Positions 15,691 through 24,225 of a stretch of DNA of 59,397 bases are shown here, one piece after another. Origin of the DNA: JAWAAW01 sp038884575. GTDB lineage: Archaea; Nanobdellota; Nanobdellia; Woesearchaeales; ARS49. Position numbers and translations under genes: made by a program. How positions within the stretch are numbered: position 1 is the first letter of the stretch; the number at the start of each line of letters is the position of its first letter. Location: contig JAWABQ010000004.1 in NCBI GenBank assembly GCA_038884575.1, positions 1 to 59,397 on the forward strand, given 5' to 3'. A model generated the notes under the pieces. That model saw only the letters and a list, made by a program, of their open reading frames with translations, did not search any database and was not told the DNA's origin.

Positions 15691-16002
15691 TCAGACATCA
15701 ACCATTTCTATCTCAATATTAAGCCCTTCAGGGATAGGCACGCGCATTACCAGCCTCAAGGCCCGCTCATCAAGCCCAAGGTCGATGAGGCGCTTGTGGA
15801 CTCGCATCTCAAAGCGCTCCCAGGTTGCAGTGCCCCTTCCGCACGGAGACCTCTTTGTAGTCACCTTCATCTTCTTTGTAGGAAGAGGAATAGGCCCCCT
15901 TATGTCAACGCCGGTCTTGTCAGCAATATCTTTAATGTAAGCGCATGTTTGATTGAGCTTATCGATGTCGATGCTCGCCAACTTGATCCGTGCTTTTTGC
16001 AT
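15691..16002 (-). CDS. rps10: ribosomal protein uS10
   Basis: The 103-residue protein is a clear archaeal/eukaryotic-type uS10 of the small subunit. Hallmarks are ARIKLASIDIDKLNQTC at the N terminus, GPIPLPTKKMKVTTKRSPCGRGTATWERFEMRVHKRLID in the middle, and the terminal strand VPIPEGLNIEIEMVDV. It lies 48 bases downstream of the aEF1A gene, an arrangement conserved in many archaea, and is probably cotranscribed with it. Confidence 0.97.
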   Translation of the reverse strand: MQKARIKLASIDIDKLNQTCAYIKDIADKTGVDIRGPIPLPTKKMKVTTKRSPCGRGTATWERFEMRVHKRLIDLGLDERALRLVMRVPIPEGLNIEIEMVDV

Positions 16003-16050
16003 AAGGTTGGGTCAATGAAAATTTTAAAAATAAACTGTTTATGAGGGCTT

Positions 16051-17331
16051 TTACGCCTTCTTAACAAGGTCAATGCACATTCCTGCAGCGACCGTGTTTC
16101 CTGAGTCCCTGACTGCGAACTTCGCAAGCTTCGGGATATCCTTCTGCTTCTCAATCACAAGCGGCTGCATTGGCTTGATCTTGACGACCGCCACATCGCC
16201 GTTCTTGATGAAGTCAGGCTTGTCCTGCAATGTTTCTCCTGTTGCAGGGTTTATCTTCTTCACAAGCTCCACGAACTGGCATGCAACCTGCGAGGTGTGG
16301 ATGTGGAATACAGGAGTATACCCTGCTGTGATGACAGTCGGGTGGTTCAGCACAACCAGCTGCGCAGTGAATTCAGTCGCCACTGTGGGCGGGTTGTCTG
16401 ACTTTCCAAGCACGTCGCCGCGGGCAATGTCCTTCTGCTCGATGCCACGGACATTGAAACCGACATTGTCCCCTGGCTCAGCCTCATTGATTGCCTCGTG
16501 GTGCATCTCAATGCTCTTGACCTCGCCTGACACACCCTTTCCTTCGCGTGCAGGCATTATGATGACCTTATCGCCGACCTTCATTACCCCTGTCTCAACA
16601 CGGCCAACCGGCACAACGCCGATTCCCTTGATGTTGTAGACATCCTGCAATGGCAGGCGCAGCGGCAAATTTGTCGGCTTTTCAGGCGGAGCAAGCTTGT
16701 CCAGCGCCTCAATAAGGGTCGGGCCCGTATACCACGGCATGTTCGTGCTCTTCTTCACGACATTGTCCCCAGGATATGAGGCAATAGGTATTACCTGGAC
16801 AGTCTCTGTCTTGTATCCGACGCTCTTCAAAAGCGCAAGCGCGTCAGCCTTTATCTGCTCAAACTTCTTCTGGTCATACTTGTTCAGGTCCATCTTGTTG
16901 CACGCAACTATGACCTGCGCAACGCCAAGCGTCTTGCAGAGGAATGCGTGCTCCTTTGTCTGCGCCTGGACTCCTTCAGAGCCGACCACGAGCACTGCAG
17001 CATCTGCCTGCGATGCGCCTGTAATCATGTTCTTGATGAAGTCCCTGTGGCCTGGCGCGTCAATTATTGTGAAGTCGTACTTTGGCGTGCCAAACTTCTT
17101 GTGCGTGAGGTCTATTGTGACTCCGCGCTCACGCTCCTCCTTGAGTTCGTCCATGACGAATGCGAATTCGAATCCGCCCTTTCCAAGGCGCTCTGCCTCT
17201 TCCTTAAGCTTCCTCAGCACCTGCTCCTCTATGTGACCTGAGTCGAAAAGCAGCCTGCCGACTGTAGTGGACTTGCCGTGGTCGACATGACCGACGAACA
17301 CAAGGTTTACATGCGGTTTTCCTTTTGCCAT
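16051..17331 (-). CDS. tuf: translation elongation factor aEF1A
   Basis: The 426-residue GTPase delivers aminoacyl-tRNA to the ribosome. It has G1 GHVDHGKST, G3 DAPGHRDF, G4 NKMD, and the C-terminal beta-barrel domains ending AAGMCIDLVKKA. The start MAKGKPHVNLVFVG is fixed by GGAGGTATCATT before the ATG; the frame extends upstream to 17385 only by chance. A TATA box on the reverse strand (CTTTATAAA, about 17431-17440) gives it an independent promoter between it and the aEF2 gene, with a leader of about 75 bases. uS10 follows in the same transcript. Confidence 0.98.
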   Translation of the reverse strand: MAKGKPHVNLVFVGHVDHGKSTTVGRLLFDSGHIEEQVLRKLKEEAERLGKGGFEFAFVMDELKEERERGVTIDLTHKKFGTPKYDFTIIDAPGHRDFIKNMITGASQADAAVLVVGSEGVQAQTKEHAFLCKTLGVAQVIVACNKMDLNKYDQKKFEQIKADALALLKSVGYKTETVQVIPIASYPGDNVVKKSTNMPWYTGPTLIEALDKLAPPEKPTNLPLRLPLQDVYNIKGIGVVPVGRVETGVMKVGDKVIIMPAREGKGVSGEVKSIEMHHEAINEAEPGDNVGFNVRGIEQKDIARGDVLGKSDNPPTVATEFTAQLVVLNHPTVITAGYTPVFHIHTSQVACQFVELVKKINPATGETLQDKPDFIKNGDVAVVKIKPMQPLVIEKQKDIPKLAKFAVRDSGNTVAAGMCIDLVKKA

Positions 17332-17452
17332 AATGATACCTCCAATCTCACAGGGGCTTCCAACGGCATTTTTGCCTCTTTGCACCCCTCTGTATCTTGA
17401 AATTTGGTTATAGACGATGGGAACGGCGCCTATTTATAAAGCTATCGGACGC

Positions 17453-19657
17453 TCAAGCCCCGAGCATTCCTGCTGTGAGCCCCTTGCGCTGGACTATCTG
17501 CCTGACCACCTTGTCCTGAAGTTCAGAAGGAAGGCGCTCAAACACCTGGTCAACAAGCGAGCTTGTCCCGCGACCGCCTGTGGCAGACCTCAAATCAGAG
17601 CTCCACCCAAGCATTTCAGCAACAGGAAGCTTTGCCTTTATTATTGAGAGCATTCCCTCCTGCGTGAGCTCAAGCACCTGGCCGCGCTTGTTCATCACGA
17701 GCTTTGTCATTTCGCCAGTGTAATCAACAGGAGCCTCTATGAGATGGGTCTGCATAGGCTCAAAGATTGCAGGACCTGCACCCATCATTGACGTCTTAAT
17801 GGACTCCCTGACAGCAGGATACATCTGCGCAGGACCGCGGTGGATTGCATCCTCGTGGAGCTTGAGATCTGACATCACAACCTTGACCCCAAAGCACGGC
17901 TCTCGCGCCAACGGACCGCCGTCCATGACCTGCTCAAACCCGTCAAGCAACAATTCCATAACCTCGCCTATCTGCACAATCCCCTTTGTCTTGTCAATGA
18001 AGAAATTACCCTTGTAAATGTCCTTGACTGCAAGCGCAGTGTCATTGTCATAACCAACATCAACAAGGGTATCCCTGATTGCCAAATCCTTCTTTTTGAT
18101 GCGACCCTCAGGCAAGTCCCCGTTCCTGATAAGCTCCCTGACATGGGGCTCAAGAGGCTCAACATAAATATACACCTTGTTGTGCTTGTTTGGCGACTTA
18201 CCCTCTGCCTCAGGCCCCTTCTTGGTGACTGTCTCGCGGTAAACAACAATCGGCGGCGAGGTCTTCACATCAACATTCTTCTCAGTCTTTATCCTGCCTT
18301 CAATGATTTCAAGGTGGAGCTCGCCCATGCCATGCATCAGGTTTTCGCCAGTCTCCTGGTTTATTTCAATCTTGATTGACGGGTCCTCCTTTGCAACCTT
18401 CCTGAGAACCTCAACAAGCTTGCTCAAATCCTGAGGCTTCAACGGCTCAATCGCCTTTGTGATGACCGGCTCAAAGATGTGCTTAAGCTCCTCAAACGGC
18501 TGCTCAGGCTCAAGGGTGATTGTCTCCCCTGCTGTTGCAGAAATGCCTGCAAGAGCCAAGACATTCCCTGCAGGAACCTCATTAACGAGCTCCGGCTTGA
18601 CCCCCTGGTACATCATCACCTGCGCAATCTTCTGGTTCTGCTTTGCAAGATTCAAATGCACAGGCATACCCTCTTTAATCGTGCCTGAATAAAGCCTTCC
18701 TGCTGCAATCTCCCTCCCAGACCTCGGGTCTATTGTGATTCTTGTGACACAAAACGCAAGCTTGCCGTTCCTGTTGCACCCAAGCAGGTCCTTTCCAAAC
18801 TCCGAGTCAAGGTCGCCGCGCCATATCTTCGGAATCCTGTACTTCTGGGCCTCTATCGGGTTTGGCAGGTGCTTAATGACCATGTCAAGAAGAACTTCGT
18901 AAAGCGGCGCATTCTTCCAGGTCCAGTCCTGGCGCGCCTGCTCTGTCATCCCGCCCTTGTAAAGGTCAATTATGTCCTTGAAGCTTATTCCCTTTTTCTT
19001 CATGAAAGGCACAGATGTTGCCCAGTTTTCCCTTGCAGACCCAAAGGCAACAGAGCCGTTTGTAATGTCAACCTGCCATTTTTTCTTGAACTCGCCCTCT
19101 GCGATGCTCTCAATCAGCCTGTTGAACTCCATGACTATCTTCAGGAACCTCTGCTGCATCTGCTCAGGCGTGAACTGGAGCTCTGTAATGAGCCTGTCAA
19201 CCTTGTTGATGAAAAGCACAGGCTTGACGCGCTCCCTCAAAGCCTGCTTGATGACAGTCTCTGTCTGCGGCATTATGCCCTCTGAGGCGCAGACAAGCAC
19301 GATTGTGCCGTCAATAGCGCGCATTGCCCTTGTGACATTGCCGCCAAAATCAACATGGCCAGGGGTGTCAATGAGGTTGATGAGGTATTCCTGCCCCTCA
19401 AACTTGTGGACCATTGAGACATTTGCAGCGTCAACAGTGAGGAGCCTTGTCTGCTCATCAATGTGCTGCCAGGTCGCCATACCCTTTTCGAGCGAGCCTG
19501 CTGCAACCTTTGACATAAGCCCTGCTGCTGCAAGCAGGTTGTCTGTCAGTGCGGTCTTTCCGTGGTGGATGTGCGCGCTTGTGCAGATGTTGCGGATGTT
19601 CTCCTGCTTGTCAGCCAGGCGCTTCATCATTTCAAGCTGTGTCTCTTTTTCTACCAT
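17453..19657 (-). CDS. fusA: translation elongation factor aEF2
   Basis: The 734-residue translocation GTPase is complete: G1 AHIHHGKT, G3 DTPGHVDFGG, G4 NKVDR, followed by domains II-V. The domain IV tip LHEDAIHRGPAQMYPAVR keeps the His that is converted to diphthamide, relevant to the truncated Dph2 at 659. The ATG at 19657 (MVEKETQLEMM) is chosen over an in-frame TTG at 19663. It begins six bases after the NDK stop, so it is the last gene of the L7Ae-eS28-eL24-NDK operon. Confidence 0.98.
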   Translation of the reverse strand: MVEKETQLEMMKRLADKQENIRNICTSAHIHHGKTALTDNLLAAAGLMSKVAAGSLEKGMATWQHIDEQTRLLTVDAANVSMVHKFEGQEYLINLIDTPGHVDFGGNVTRAMRAIDGTIVLVCASEGIMPQTETVIKQALRERVKPVLFINKVDRLITELQFTPEQMQQRFLKIVMEFNRLIESIAEGEFKKKWQVDITNGSVAFGSARENWATSVPFMKKKGISFKDIIDLYKGGMTEQARQDWTWKNAPLYEVLLDMVIKHLPNPIEAQKYRIPKIWRGDLDSEFGKDLLGCNRNGKLAFCVTRITIDPRSGREIAAGRLYSGTIKEGMPVHLNLAKQNQKIAQVMMYQGVKPELVNEVPAGNVLALAGISATAGETITLEPEQPFEELKHIFEPVITKAIEPLKPQDLSKLVEVLRKVAKEDPSIKIEINQETGENLMHGMGELHLEIIEGRIKTEKNVDVKTSPPIVVYRETVTKKGPEAEGKSPNKHNKVYIYVEPLEPHVRELIRNGDLPEGRIKKKDLAIRDTLVDVGYDNDTALAVKDIYKGNFFIDKTKGIVQIGEVMELLLDGFEQVMDGGPLAREPCFGVKVVMSDLKLHEDAIHRGPAQMYPAVRESIKTSMMGAGPAIFEPMQTHLIEAPVDYTGEMTKLVMNKRGQVLELTQEGMLSIIKAKLPVAEMLGWSSDLRSATGGRGTSSLVDQVFERLPSELQDKVVRQIVQRKGLTAGMLGA

Positions 19658-19663
19658 TTTCAA

Positions 19664-20161
19664 TCACTCAAGGCGTGTATGTATATCATGAACATTCCTG
19701 TACGTGTGGAGCTCCTTTGGCGAAAACCAGAGCTCAAGCTCGGCTTTTGCATCCTGCTTGCTGGATGAAGCGTGGATTACATTTGGCGTTGACCTGTCCC
19801 TCAGGTCAGCGTATTTGAGGCACACATGGGCATAGTCGCCGCGGATAGTGCCGGGCATGGCTGACTTTGGCTCTGTCGGGCCGACAATCTTCCTGACAAC
19901 CTCAATTGCCTCAATGCCCTCAAGCGCGATTGCAACAACAGGACCTGCCCTCAAAAAGTCAATGCACTGCTGCCTGATGCGCTCGCCGTGCTTCTTTGCA
20001 ATTTCCTCACTATAATGCTTTTTTGCCATTGCCTCATCAGCCCACACCATTTTCATCCCCACAATCTTCAGGCCTGCGCGCTCAAAGCGCGAAATTATCT
20101 CTCCGACCAACGCACGCTGCACCGCATCCGGCTTAAGGAGGACGAGCGTGCGCTCAATCAT
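19664..20161 (-). CDS. ndk: nucleoside diphosphate kinase
   Basis: The 165-residue protein starts MIERTLVLLKPDAVQRALVGEI, the family signature, and has the active-site His in STPNVIHASSS. NDK moves gamma-phosphate between nucleoside tri- and diphosphates through a phosphohistidine. It is slightly longer than usual at the C terminus (FSPKELHTYRNVHDIHTRLE). The start overlaps the eL24 stop at ATGA, and the operon order L7Ae, eS28, eL24, NDK is a standard archaeal cluster. Confidence 0.97.
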   Translation of the reverse strand: MIERTLVLLKPDAVQRALVGEIISRFERAGLKIVGMKMVWADEAMAKKHYSEEIAKKHGERIRQQCIDFLRAGPVVAIALEGIEAIEVVRKIVGPTEPKSAMPGTIRGDYAHVCLKYADLRDRSTPNVIHASSSKQDAKAELELWFSPKELHTYRNVHDIHTRLE

Positions 20162-20394
20162 TTCTTCCCCTCCTTTGCAGCAGCCTTCTCCTCCTTGTCT
20201 CCTGCCGCCCTGTGCTGCTTTTTCTCCCTCGCGAACTCAAGCGTCCATTTTGTGGTTCTCGGCTTGTGGTCCTTCTCAATCAAGTGGGTTTCGCACTTTC
20301 CTGAGCAGAACATGAATATCCTGCCGTCTGTCTTCACGAACATGATTCCTGTGCCAGGCTCAATGACCCTCCTGCAAAAAGAGCAGCGCGCCAT
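20158..20394 (-). CDS. rpl24e: ribosomal protein eL24
   Basis: The 78-residue protein has the eL24 zinc ribbon, CSFC near the N terminus and CSGKC at residues 30-34, then the conserved KDHKPRTTKWTLEFAREKK and a lysine/alanine-rich tail that extends it beyond the usual 60-odd residues. It is a large-subunit protein found in archaea and eukaryotes. It lies two bases after the eS28 stop and overlaps NDK. Confidence 0.96.
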   Translation of the reverse strand: MARCSFCRRVIEPGTGIMFVKTDGRIFMFCSGKCETHLIEKDHKPRTTKWTLEFAREKKQHRAAGDKEEKAAAKEGKK

Positions 20395-20396
20395 GC

Positions 20397-20720
20397 TTAC
20401 GAGCCCCCTGCCCTGCCGCCCTTGTTAAGCGGCCTTGCCTCGATTTCAGTCTCCCTGAGCATCAGTATATCATCCTTCTGCACAGGCCCTTTCACATTCC
20501 TGCGCATAATCTTGTCCTTGTCGCGGCCATCAAGCACCCTGACACGGACCTGTATTGCCTCGCCCCTCATCCCTGTCCTGCCAATGACTTCCTCAACTCT
20601 TGCAGGGGTCGCAATAGTGAACCTTACCCCCTCTGCCACCTGGGCTTTTGCGCCTGGCGCGCCCTTCTGCACAGGCGCCGGCTGCGACATGTCAACAATC
20701 TTTCTTTTTGGGTCTCCCAT
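20397..20720 (-). CDS. rps28e: ribosomal protein eS28
   Basis: The C-terminal 70 residues are the OB-fold eS28 (ARVEEVIGRTGMRGEAIQVRVRVLDGRDKDKIMRRNVKGPVQKDDILMLRETEIEAR). The N terminus carries about 30 additional residues (MGDPKRKIVDMSQPAPVQKGAPGAK) that typical archaeal eS28 of about 70 residues lacks; they look disordered. The gene is two bases after the L7Ae stop. Confidence 0.95.
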   Translation of the reverse strand: MGDPKRKIVDMSQPAPVQKGAPGAKAQVAEGVRFTIATPARVEEVIGRTGMRGEAIQVRVRVLDGRDKDKIMRRNVKGPVQKDDILMLRETEIEARPLNKGGRAGGS

Positions 20721-20722
20721 TT

Positions 20723-21052
20723 TCAGGCTCCGCCCTTGAGGTCCTTGATAATATTCTTTGCCTCCCCCTCTGCTATGATTGCAATTGCCCCAGTAGGCAC
20801 CTTGATTCCTGCAGCTGCTCCAAGCTCTTCCTTGCTTGGCACCTCAATACACACAACACCCTTTTCCTTTGCAAGAAGGGGCAGGTGCATCACGACCTCT
20901 GCCGGCTGGACATCCTTTGCATAAACAACAAGCTTTGCAGTCCCCCGCTCAAGAGCCTTTGTTGCCTCATTAGTGCCTTTCTTGATCTTGCCTGTGCTCC
21001 TCGCAAGCTCAACTGCCTCGAGAGCCTTTTCCGCAGGTCCTTTGTCTGCCAT
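20723..21052 (-). CDS. rpl7ae: ribosomal protein L7Ae (k-turn binding)
   Basis: The 109-residue protein binds k-turns in rRNA, box C/D and H/ACA guide RNAs and RNase P. It has the family motif GTNEATKALERGTAKLVVYAKDVQPAEVVMHLPLLAKEKGV. The start MADKGPAEK is fixed by GGAAGGAGG upstream; the frame to 21109 is not used. It is the first gene of the operon eS28-eL24-NDK-aEF2. The leader of about 105 bases contains a k-turn-like stem (see 21098-21150), so autoregulation is plausible. Confidence 0.97.
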   Translation of the reverse strand: MADKGPAEKALEAVELARSTGKIKKGTNEATKALERGTAKLVVYAKDVQPAEVVMHLPLLAKEKGVVCIEVPSKEELGAAAGIKVPTGAIAIIAEGEAKNIIKDLKGGA

Positions 21053-21097
21053 TTTGATTTTCCTCCTTCCGACAATGTGAGGATAGAAACAACACCT

Positions 21098-21150
21098 CAC
21101 TCTGCGCAAGACGCTGGACGCAGCACGCGAGACGCCTTGCGCATCATAGT
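21098..21150 (-). promoter_or_regulatory. k-turn-like stem in the L7Ae operon leader
   Basis: On the reverse strand an 8-base-pair stem TGCGCAAG/CTTGCGCA is flanked on the 5' side by GA preceded by TAT, and on the 3' side by GA followed by GT. This is the k-turn order: helix, three-base bulge, tandem G-A pairs, helix. The outer helix is weak (AC/GT, then mismatches). L7Ae is known to bind k-turns, including in its own mRNA leader in Sulfolobus, so feedback control is the natural reading. Confidence 0.4.
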
Positions 21151-21182
21151 TTCATCGGTTTAATCGCAAAATCAAGGGTTTG

Positions 21183-21192
21183 TTTATAAAGG
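21183..21192 (-). promoter_or_regulatory. TATA box of the L7Ae-eS28-eL24-NDK-aEF2 operon
   Basis: CTTTATAAAC on the reverse strand, predicting transcription from about 21158 and a leader of about 105 bases that includes the k-turn-like stem. Confidence 0.55.
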
Positions 21193-21209
21193 TTTTGGTA
21201 GAACTTATT

Positions 21210-22121
21210 TTACTTCCTTTTCTTCCTTGTCTCGTATGCCTTGCGCCACTTTTTCATCTGCCTTATCTGGCGCTTCAGCTCCTGGTGCTCGTGCAGCTTT
21301 TTGCCAAGCGTTGCAGCCACGCCCGCACCCGGAATTAGCGTTGCCGCGAGCTCTGCGCCAACCTCAAACATCCCCTCAGAAACAAGGCGCTTTTTCATTT
21401 CAGCGCTCAATATCCTTTCACCGCGCTTCCACGCGCCTGTCACGGCATCAACCTCAATGGTCTTGCCATGCTCTGCCCCTTCCTCGCGGAACTCAAACAC
21501 GTGCACAGGCCTCAGGATAAGCGCAAGCCTCTTGATTTCAACAATCTCCTGAATAATCGTGTCTGCCTGTATCGGCCTGACAAGCTCCTTGATAAGCTGG
21601 TTGACAATGAATGAGGCGCGGATGCTTATTGGCTCCATGACAGCATCGCCTTTTTGCACGCTCTCAACATTCCTCACTGCCTTTTTCTTTGCCCCAAGAT
21701 ACCTTTCAAGGTTCTTTTCCTTCTCGTGCACTGCACTTTGCAGGATTTCCTTGGAATAATTCTCAAAGCAGTGGTCTTCTGCATCAAAATGCACATAAGG
21801 CTCATCCTGGCTTACTGCGATTGTCCTGCCGTTGAATGTTATGCTCCTTACCTCTGGCCTTACCTGGAAGCCGTAATGGCTCCTCCTCTTGTATTCCTGC
21901 ACGCTCTCGCCAATCAGGTGCCAGAAAGGCTCATACCTTTTCTGGTAAGCAGAAAGCGATATCTGGCGCTTCTGCTTCTCAAACATCTTCATTATGCCTG
22001 TAATTACCCCAAATGCCTTTGACTTGTTCTGCTCTGCTATTGCCTGCGCCTCCTCTTTAGAATAGGCATCCTGAAGAACCTCAATGGTCTTTGCACCCCT
22101 TGCAAACACTATCTTAACCAT
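21210..22121 (-). CDS. hypothetical protein, 303 aa
   Basis: No family recognised. The protein is soluble and basic, without signal peptide. A predicted alpha/beta N-terminal half includes EVRSITFNGRTIAVSQDEPYVHFDAEDH. The middle has a helical segment RASFIVNQLIKELVRPIQADTI. A Gly/Ala-rich stretch (GAELAATLIPGAGVAATLGKKL) that could insert into or contact membrane comes before a very basic C terminus (KKWRKAYETRKKRK). The ATG overlaps the last eight bases of the cis-prenyltransferase-like gene, so the two are cotranslated and may work together at the membrane. Confidence 0.65.
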   Translation of the reverse strand: MVKIVFARGAKTIEVLQDAYSKEEAQAIAEQNKSKAFGVITGIMKMFEKQKRQISLSAYQKRYEPFWHLIGESVQEYKRRSHYGFQVRPEVRSITFNGRTIAVSQDEPYVHFDAEDHCFENYSKEILQSAVHEKEKNLERYLGAKKKAVRNVESVQKGDAVMEPISIRASFIVNQLIKELVRPIQADTIIQEIVEIKRLALILRPVHVFEFREEGAEHGKTIEVDAVTGAWKRGERILSAEMKKRLVSEGMFEVGAELAATLIPGAGVAATLGKKLHEHQELKRQIRQMKKWRKAYETRKKRK

Positions 22122-22785
22122 GCTGCTGGAAAAAAGACAGGCTGTTTAAAAATGCTTCCTTCCCAAAGTCCTTCCACTGCACTTCGGAAAAATGCACAAC
22201 CGCGCCGGGCGAGTCCCAGAGCAGGACGCCCCCTGACTTTTTCGCAGGCGCTGTGTGGATTATCAGGCTCGGAGGCAGCAGCGTCGACGTAAGCATTGCC
22301 TCCTTGAGGGTCGCGCGCGTTATCTGCTCAGGGGCGAGCTTGCCCAGCTGGACGTGCTTTGCCAGCAGCTTTGCGCCATCAACAATATCCTCCTGGCCGT
22401 CATATCGCACGCAAAAGTTCACAAAGCACCTGTCATAATCGCTTGTTGAGGACATCACGTGCTTTATGGGCTCAATTGCGCGCTCAGGAAGCTCATACCA
22501 CTTGCCAAGAACAGAAATTTTCACCTGGTTGTTGTCAAGAAACGGCTCGTGCATCAATGCGGTGAAAAGGGTGACTATCGCATTGACCTCATTCTCTGCA
22601 GAAGACGAGGGAAAGTGCAGGGTAAGCATTGGGATTTTAAGGCTGACTGCAAGAGTCACAAGCTCAATGATATTTCGCAGGGTTGCCTCTGGCTGGACAG
22701 GCTCCCTGGAATTCATGCTTATCGCAACATGGGTGGGAAGCGGCCTCGGGCTAAGCGTCACTCCCCCCACTTCCGTCTGATTCAC
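22114..22785 (-). CDS. cis-prenyltransferase homologue lacking catalytic residues (NgBR/Nus1-like)
   Basis: The 223-residue protein follows undecaprenyl/dehydrodolichyl diphosphate synthase from end to end: LPTHVAISM at the start, LTLHFPSSSAENEVNAIVTLF for region III, VRYDGQEDIVDGAKLLAKHV for region IV, and LLWDSPGAVVHFSEVQWKDFGKEAFLNSL for region V. The catalytic MDGN(R) is MNSRE, so the essential Asp is Asn25. The pyrophosphate-binding RTSGExR is HTAPAKK, and the C-terminal RxG motif is missing. In eukaryotes such inactive homologues (NgBR, Nus1) activate a separate catalytic subunit. The same role here is inference. A catalytic partner is not in this window. Confidence 0.75.
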   Translation of the reverse strand: MNQTEVGGVTLSPRPLPTHVAISMNSREPVQPEATLRNIIELVTLAVSLKIPMLTLHFPSSSAENEVNAIVTLFTALMHEPFLDNNQVKISVLGKWYELPERAIEPIKHVMSSTSDYDRCFVNFCVRYDGQEDIVDGAKLLAKHVQLGKLAPEQITRATLKEAMLTSTLLPPSLIIHTAPAKKSGGVLLWDSPGAVVHFSEVQWKDFGKEAFLNSLSFFQQHG

Positions 22786-22829
22786 ACCCTGTTTTCAAGG
22801 GGCAAGTATTTATATATGTTCTGAACGAA

Positions 22830-23681
22830 ATGCCTGTTATGATTGAAGCAGTGCTTTTCTCAATCGCGCTCGCACTCCTTGCCATCGGCGCATACACAGA
22901 CATAAGGACAAGGGAAGTGCCTGACTGGGTGAATTTTTCAGGGATAATAATCGGAATAGGGTTCAGGGCATTATGGGGGGCATCAGGCCAAAGCTGGAGC
23001 CAGCTCGGATACGGCGTGCTGGGATTGATTGTCTTTTTTGCACTCGCAATAGTAATGTATTATGCAGGCCAGTGGGGGGGAGGGGACAGCAAGCTGCTTA
23101 TGGCAATGGGAGCACTGCTTGGCTTCTGGTTCTCGCGCGACAATGCAGGGCTCGGGTTTTTGCTCTGGGCGCTGCTTGCAGGAGCAATTTACGGCATTGC
23201 ATGGAGCATTGTGATGGCATTCAAAAACCGCAGACTGTTTTTCCACAATTACGCAGCGCTTGCCAAAACACTCAGCTGGGCAAGGCTTCCTGTCCTTATC
23301 ACCCTTGTGCTCGGCATAGCATTTGCAATCGCGACAAATGACCCGCTGTTCAGGATGCTTTTACTCCTTGTTGCGCTCCTCACACCAGCACTATTCTACA
23401 CAGCAATCGGGGTCAAGGCTGTAGAAAAATCCTGCATGTACAGGAACATACCGCCAAGCCTGCTGACAGAAGGGGACTGGATTGCAAAGCCAGTCTATTA
23501 CAAAGGAAAATATATTTGCGGCCCAAAAGACCGCGGAATATCAAAAAAGACAATAAAAAAACTCCAGCGCCTTGGCATAAAAAAAGTTAGGGTCAAGGAC
23601 GGCATACCATTTGTGCCGTCATTCCTGCTTGCATTCATCCTTTACTGGATTTTCGGAAGCCCGCTTATGTGGCTTGTTTAA
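22830..23681 (+). CDS. A24 prepilin peptidase (archaeal class III signal peptidase)
   Basis: The 283-residue polytopic membrane protein has the two catalytic aspartates of A24 aspartic peptidases: Asp24 in AYTDIRTREVPDW and Asp86 in the GxGD-type motif QWGGGDSKLLMAMGALLG. About seven membrane helices follow the family plan, with a cytoplasmic C-terminal stretch (RGISKKTIKKLQRLGIKKVRVKDG) and a last helix. The enzyme removes the short N-terminal leader of archaeal pilins and archaellins. Likely substrates in this window are the pilin at 25001 and perhaps the KKGQLT proteins at 48221 and 56062. A TATA box (TATTTATATATG) precedes the ATG. Confidence 0.88.
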   Translation: MPVMIEAVLFSIALALLAIGAYTDIRTREVPDWVNFSGIIIGIGFRALWGASGQSWSQLGYGVLGLIVFFALAIVMYYAGQWGGGDSKLLMAMGALLGFWFSRDNAGLGFLLWALLAGAIYGIAWSIVMAFKNRRLFFHNYAALAKTLSWARLPVLITLVLGIAFAIATNDPLFRMLLLLVALLTPALFYTAIGVKAVEKSCMYRNIPPSLLTEGDWIAKPVYYKGKYICGPKDRGISKKTIKKLQRLGIKKVRVKDGIPFVPSFLLAFILYWIFGSPLMWLV

Positions 23682-23709
23682 TTGAAGAAAACGCGCTGCC
23701 GGATTCGGG

Positions 23710-24225
23710 CTAAGGCAGCCTTTCAAGCTGTTTCAGGAGGTAGTTTTCACCCCCTTCCTCTATTTTCTCAGGCTTTTTCTCCTCTTTTGGCTTTTCCTCC
23801 TCCTTTTCAAATATCCCGATGTTCTTTGAGCCCTCCCTGAGGTTAAGCTCAACAGTGCTCATCTCCTCCTCTGACAATTGCCTCGGCTGCCACAAAAGGT
23901 TAAGACCATCATTTTCCCTCCTTGGCACAACGTTAATCAGGAAATGGTTGACCCCCTGGCCTGCAGCAATGCCGTTGTTGACTATTATGTTTGTGCCCTC
24001 TGCGCCAAGAGTCTCAAAGACAGCGATTGAGACCTTGTTTGCCTTGTCAAACATTTTCCCAATCACAAAATCAGGAACCTGCTCAAGAATTGCGGCGTGC
24101 TTTTTCGGGGCAAGTATTATGTGTCCGGCTACAGCAGGCTTTGGCGCAAGAAGTATTGCAATCTGGTCGTCCTCAAACAGCATGCCCTTCTTTGCCTTCA
24201 CCAGGTCGCAGATTTCGCAGCCCAT
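23710..24225 (-). CDS. HIT-like protein with a lost histidine triad
   Basis: The first 130 residues follow the HIT fold: CEICDLV, FEDDQIAILLAPKPAVAGHIILAPKKHAAIL, NIIVNNGIAAGQGVNHFLINVVPR. The triad HxHxH is HFLIN, so only the first His remains and the catalytic central one is Leu. It should not hydrolyse nucleotides but could still bind them. A charged Glu/Lys-rich tail follows. The ATG overlaps the stop of the HIT-like gene at 24225 by one base (TAATG), so the pair is translated together. Confidence 0.8.
   Translation of the reverse strand: MGCEICDLVKAKKGMLFEDDQIAILLAPKPAVAGHIILAPKKHAAILEQVPDFVIGKMFDKANKVSIAVFETLGAEGTNIIVNNGIAAGQGVNHFLINVVPRRENDGLNLLWQPRQLSEEEMSTVELNLREGSKNIGIFEKEEEKPKEEKKPEKIEEGGENYLLKQLERLP

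Noticed and set aside
15343..16044. Forward frame of 233 codons over the Nudix and uS10 genes
   Set aside because: It crosses two clear reverse-strand genes and the gap between them and has no recognisable protein sequence.
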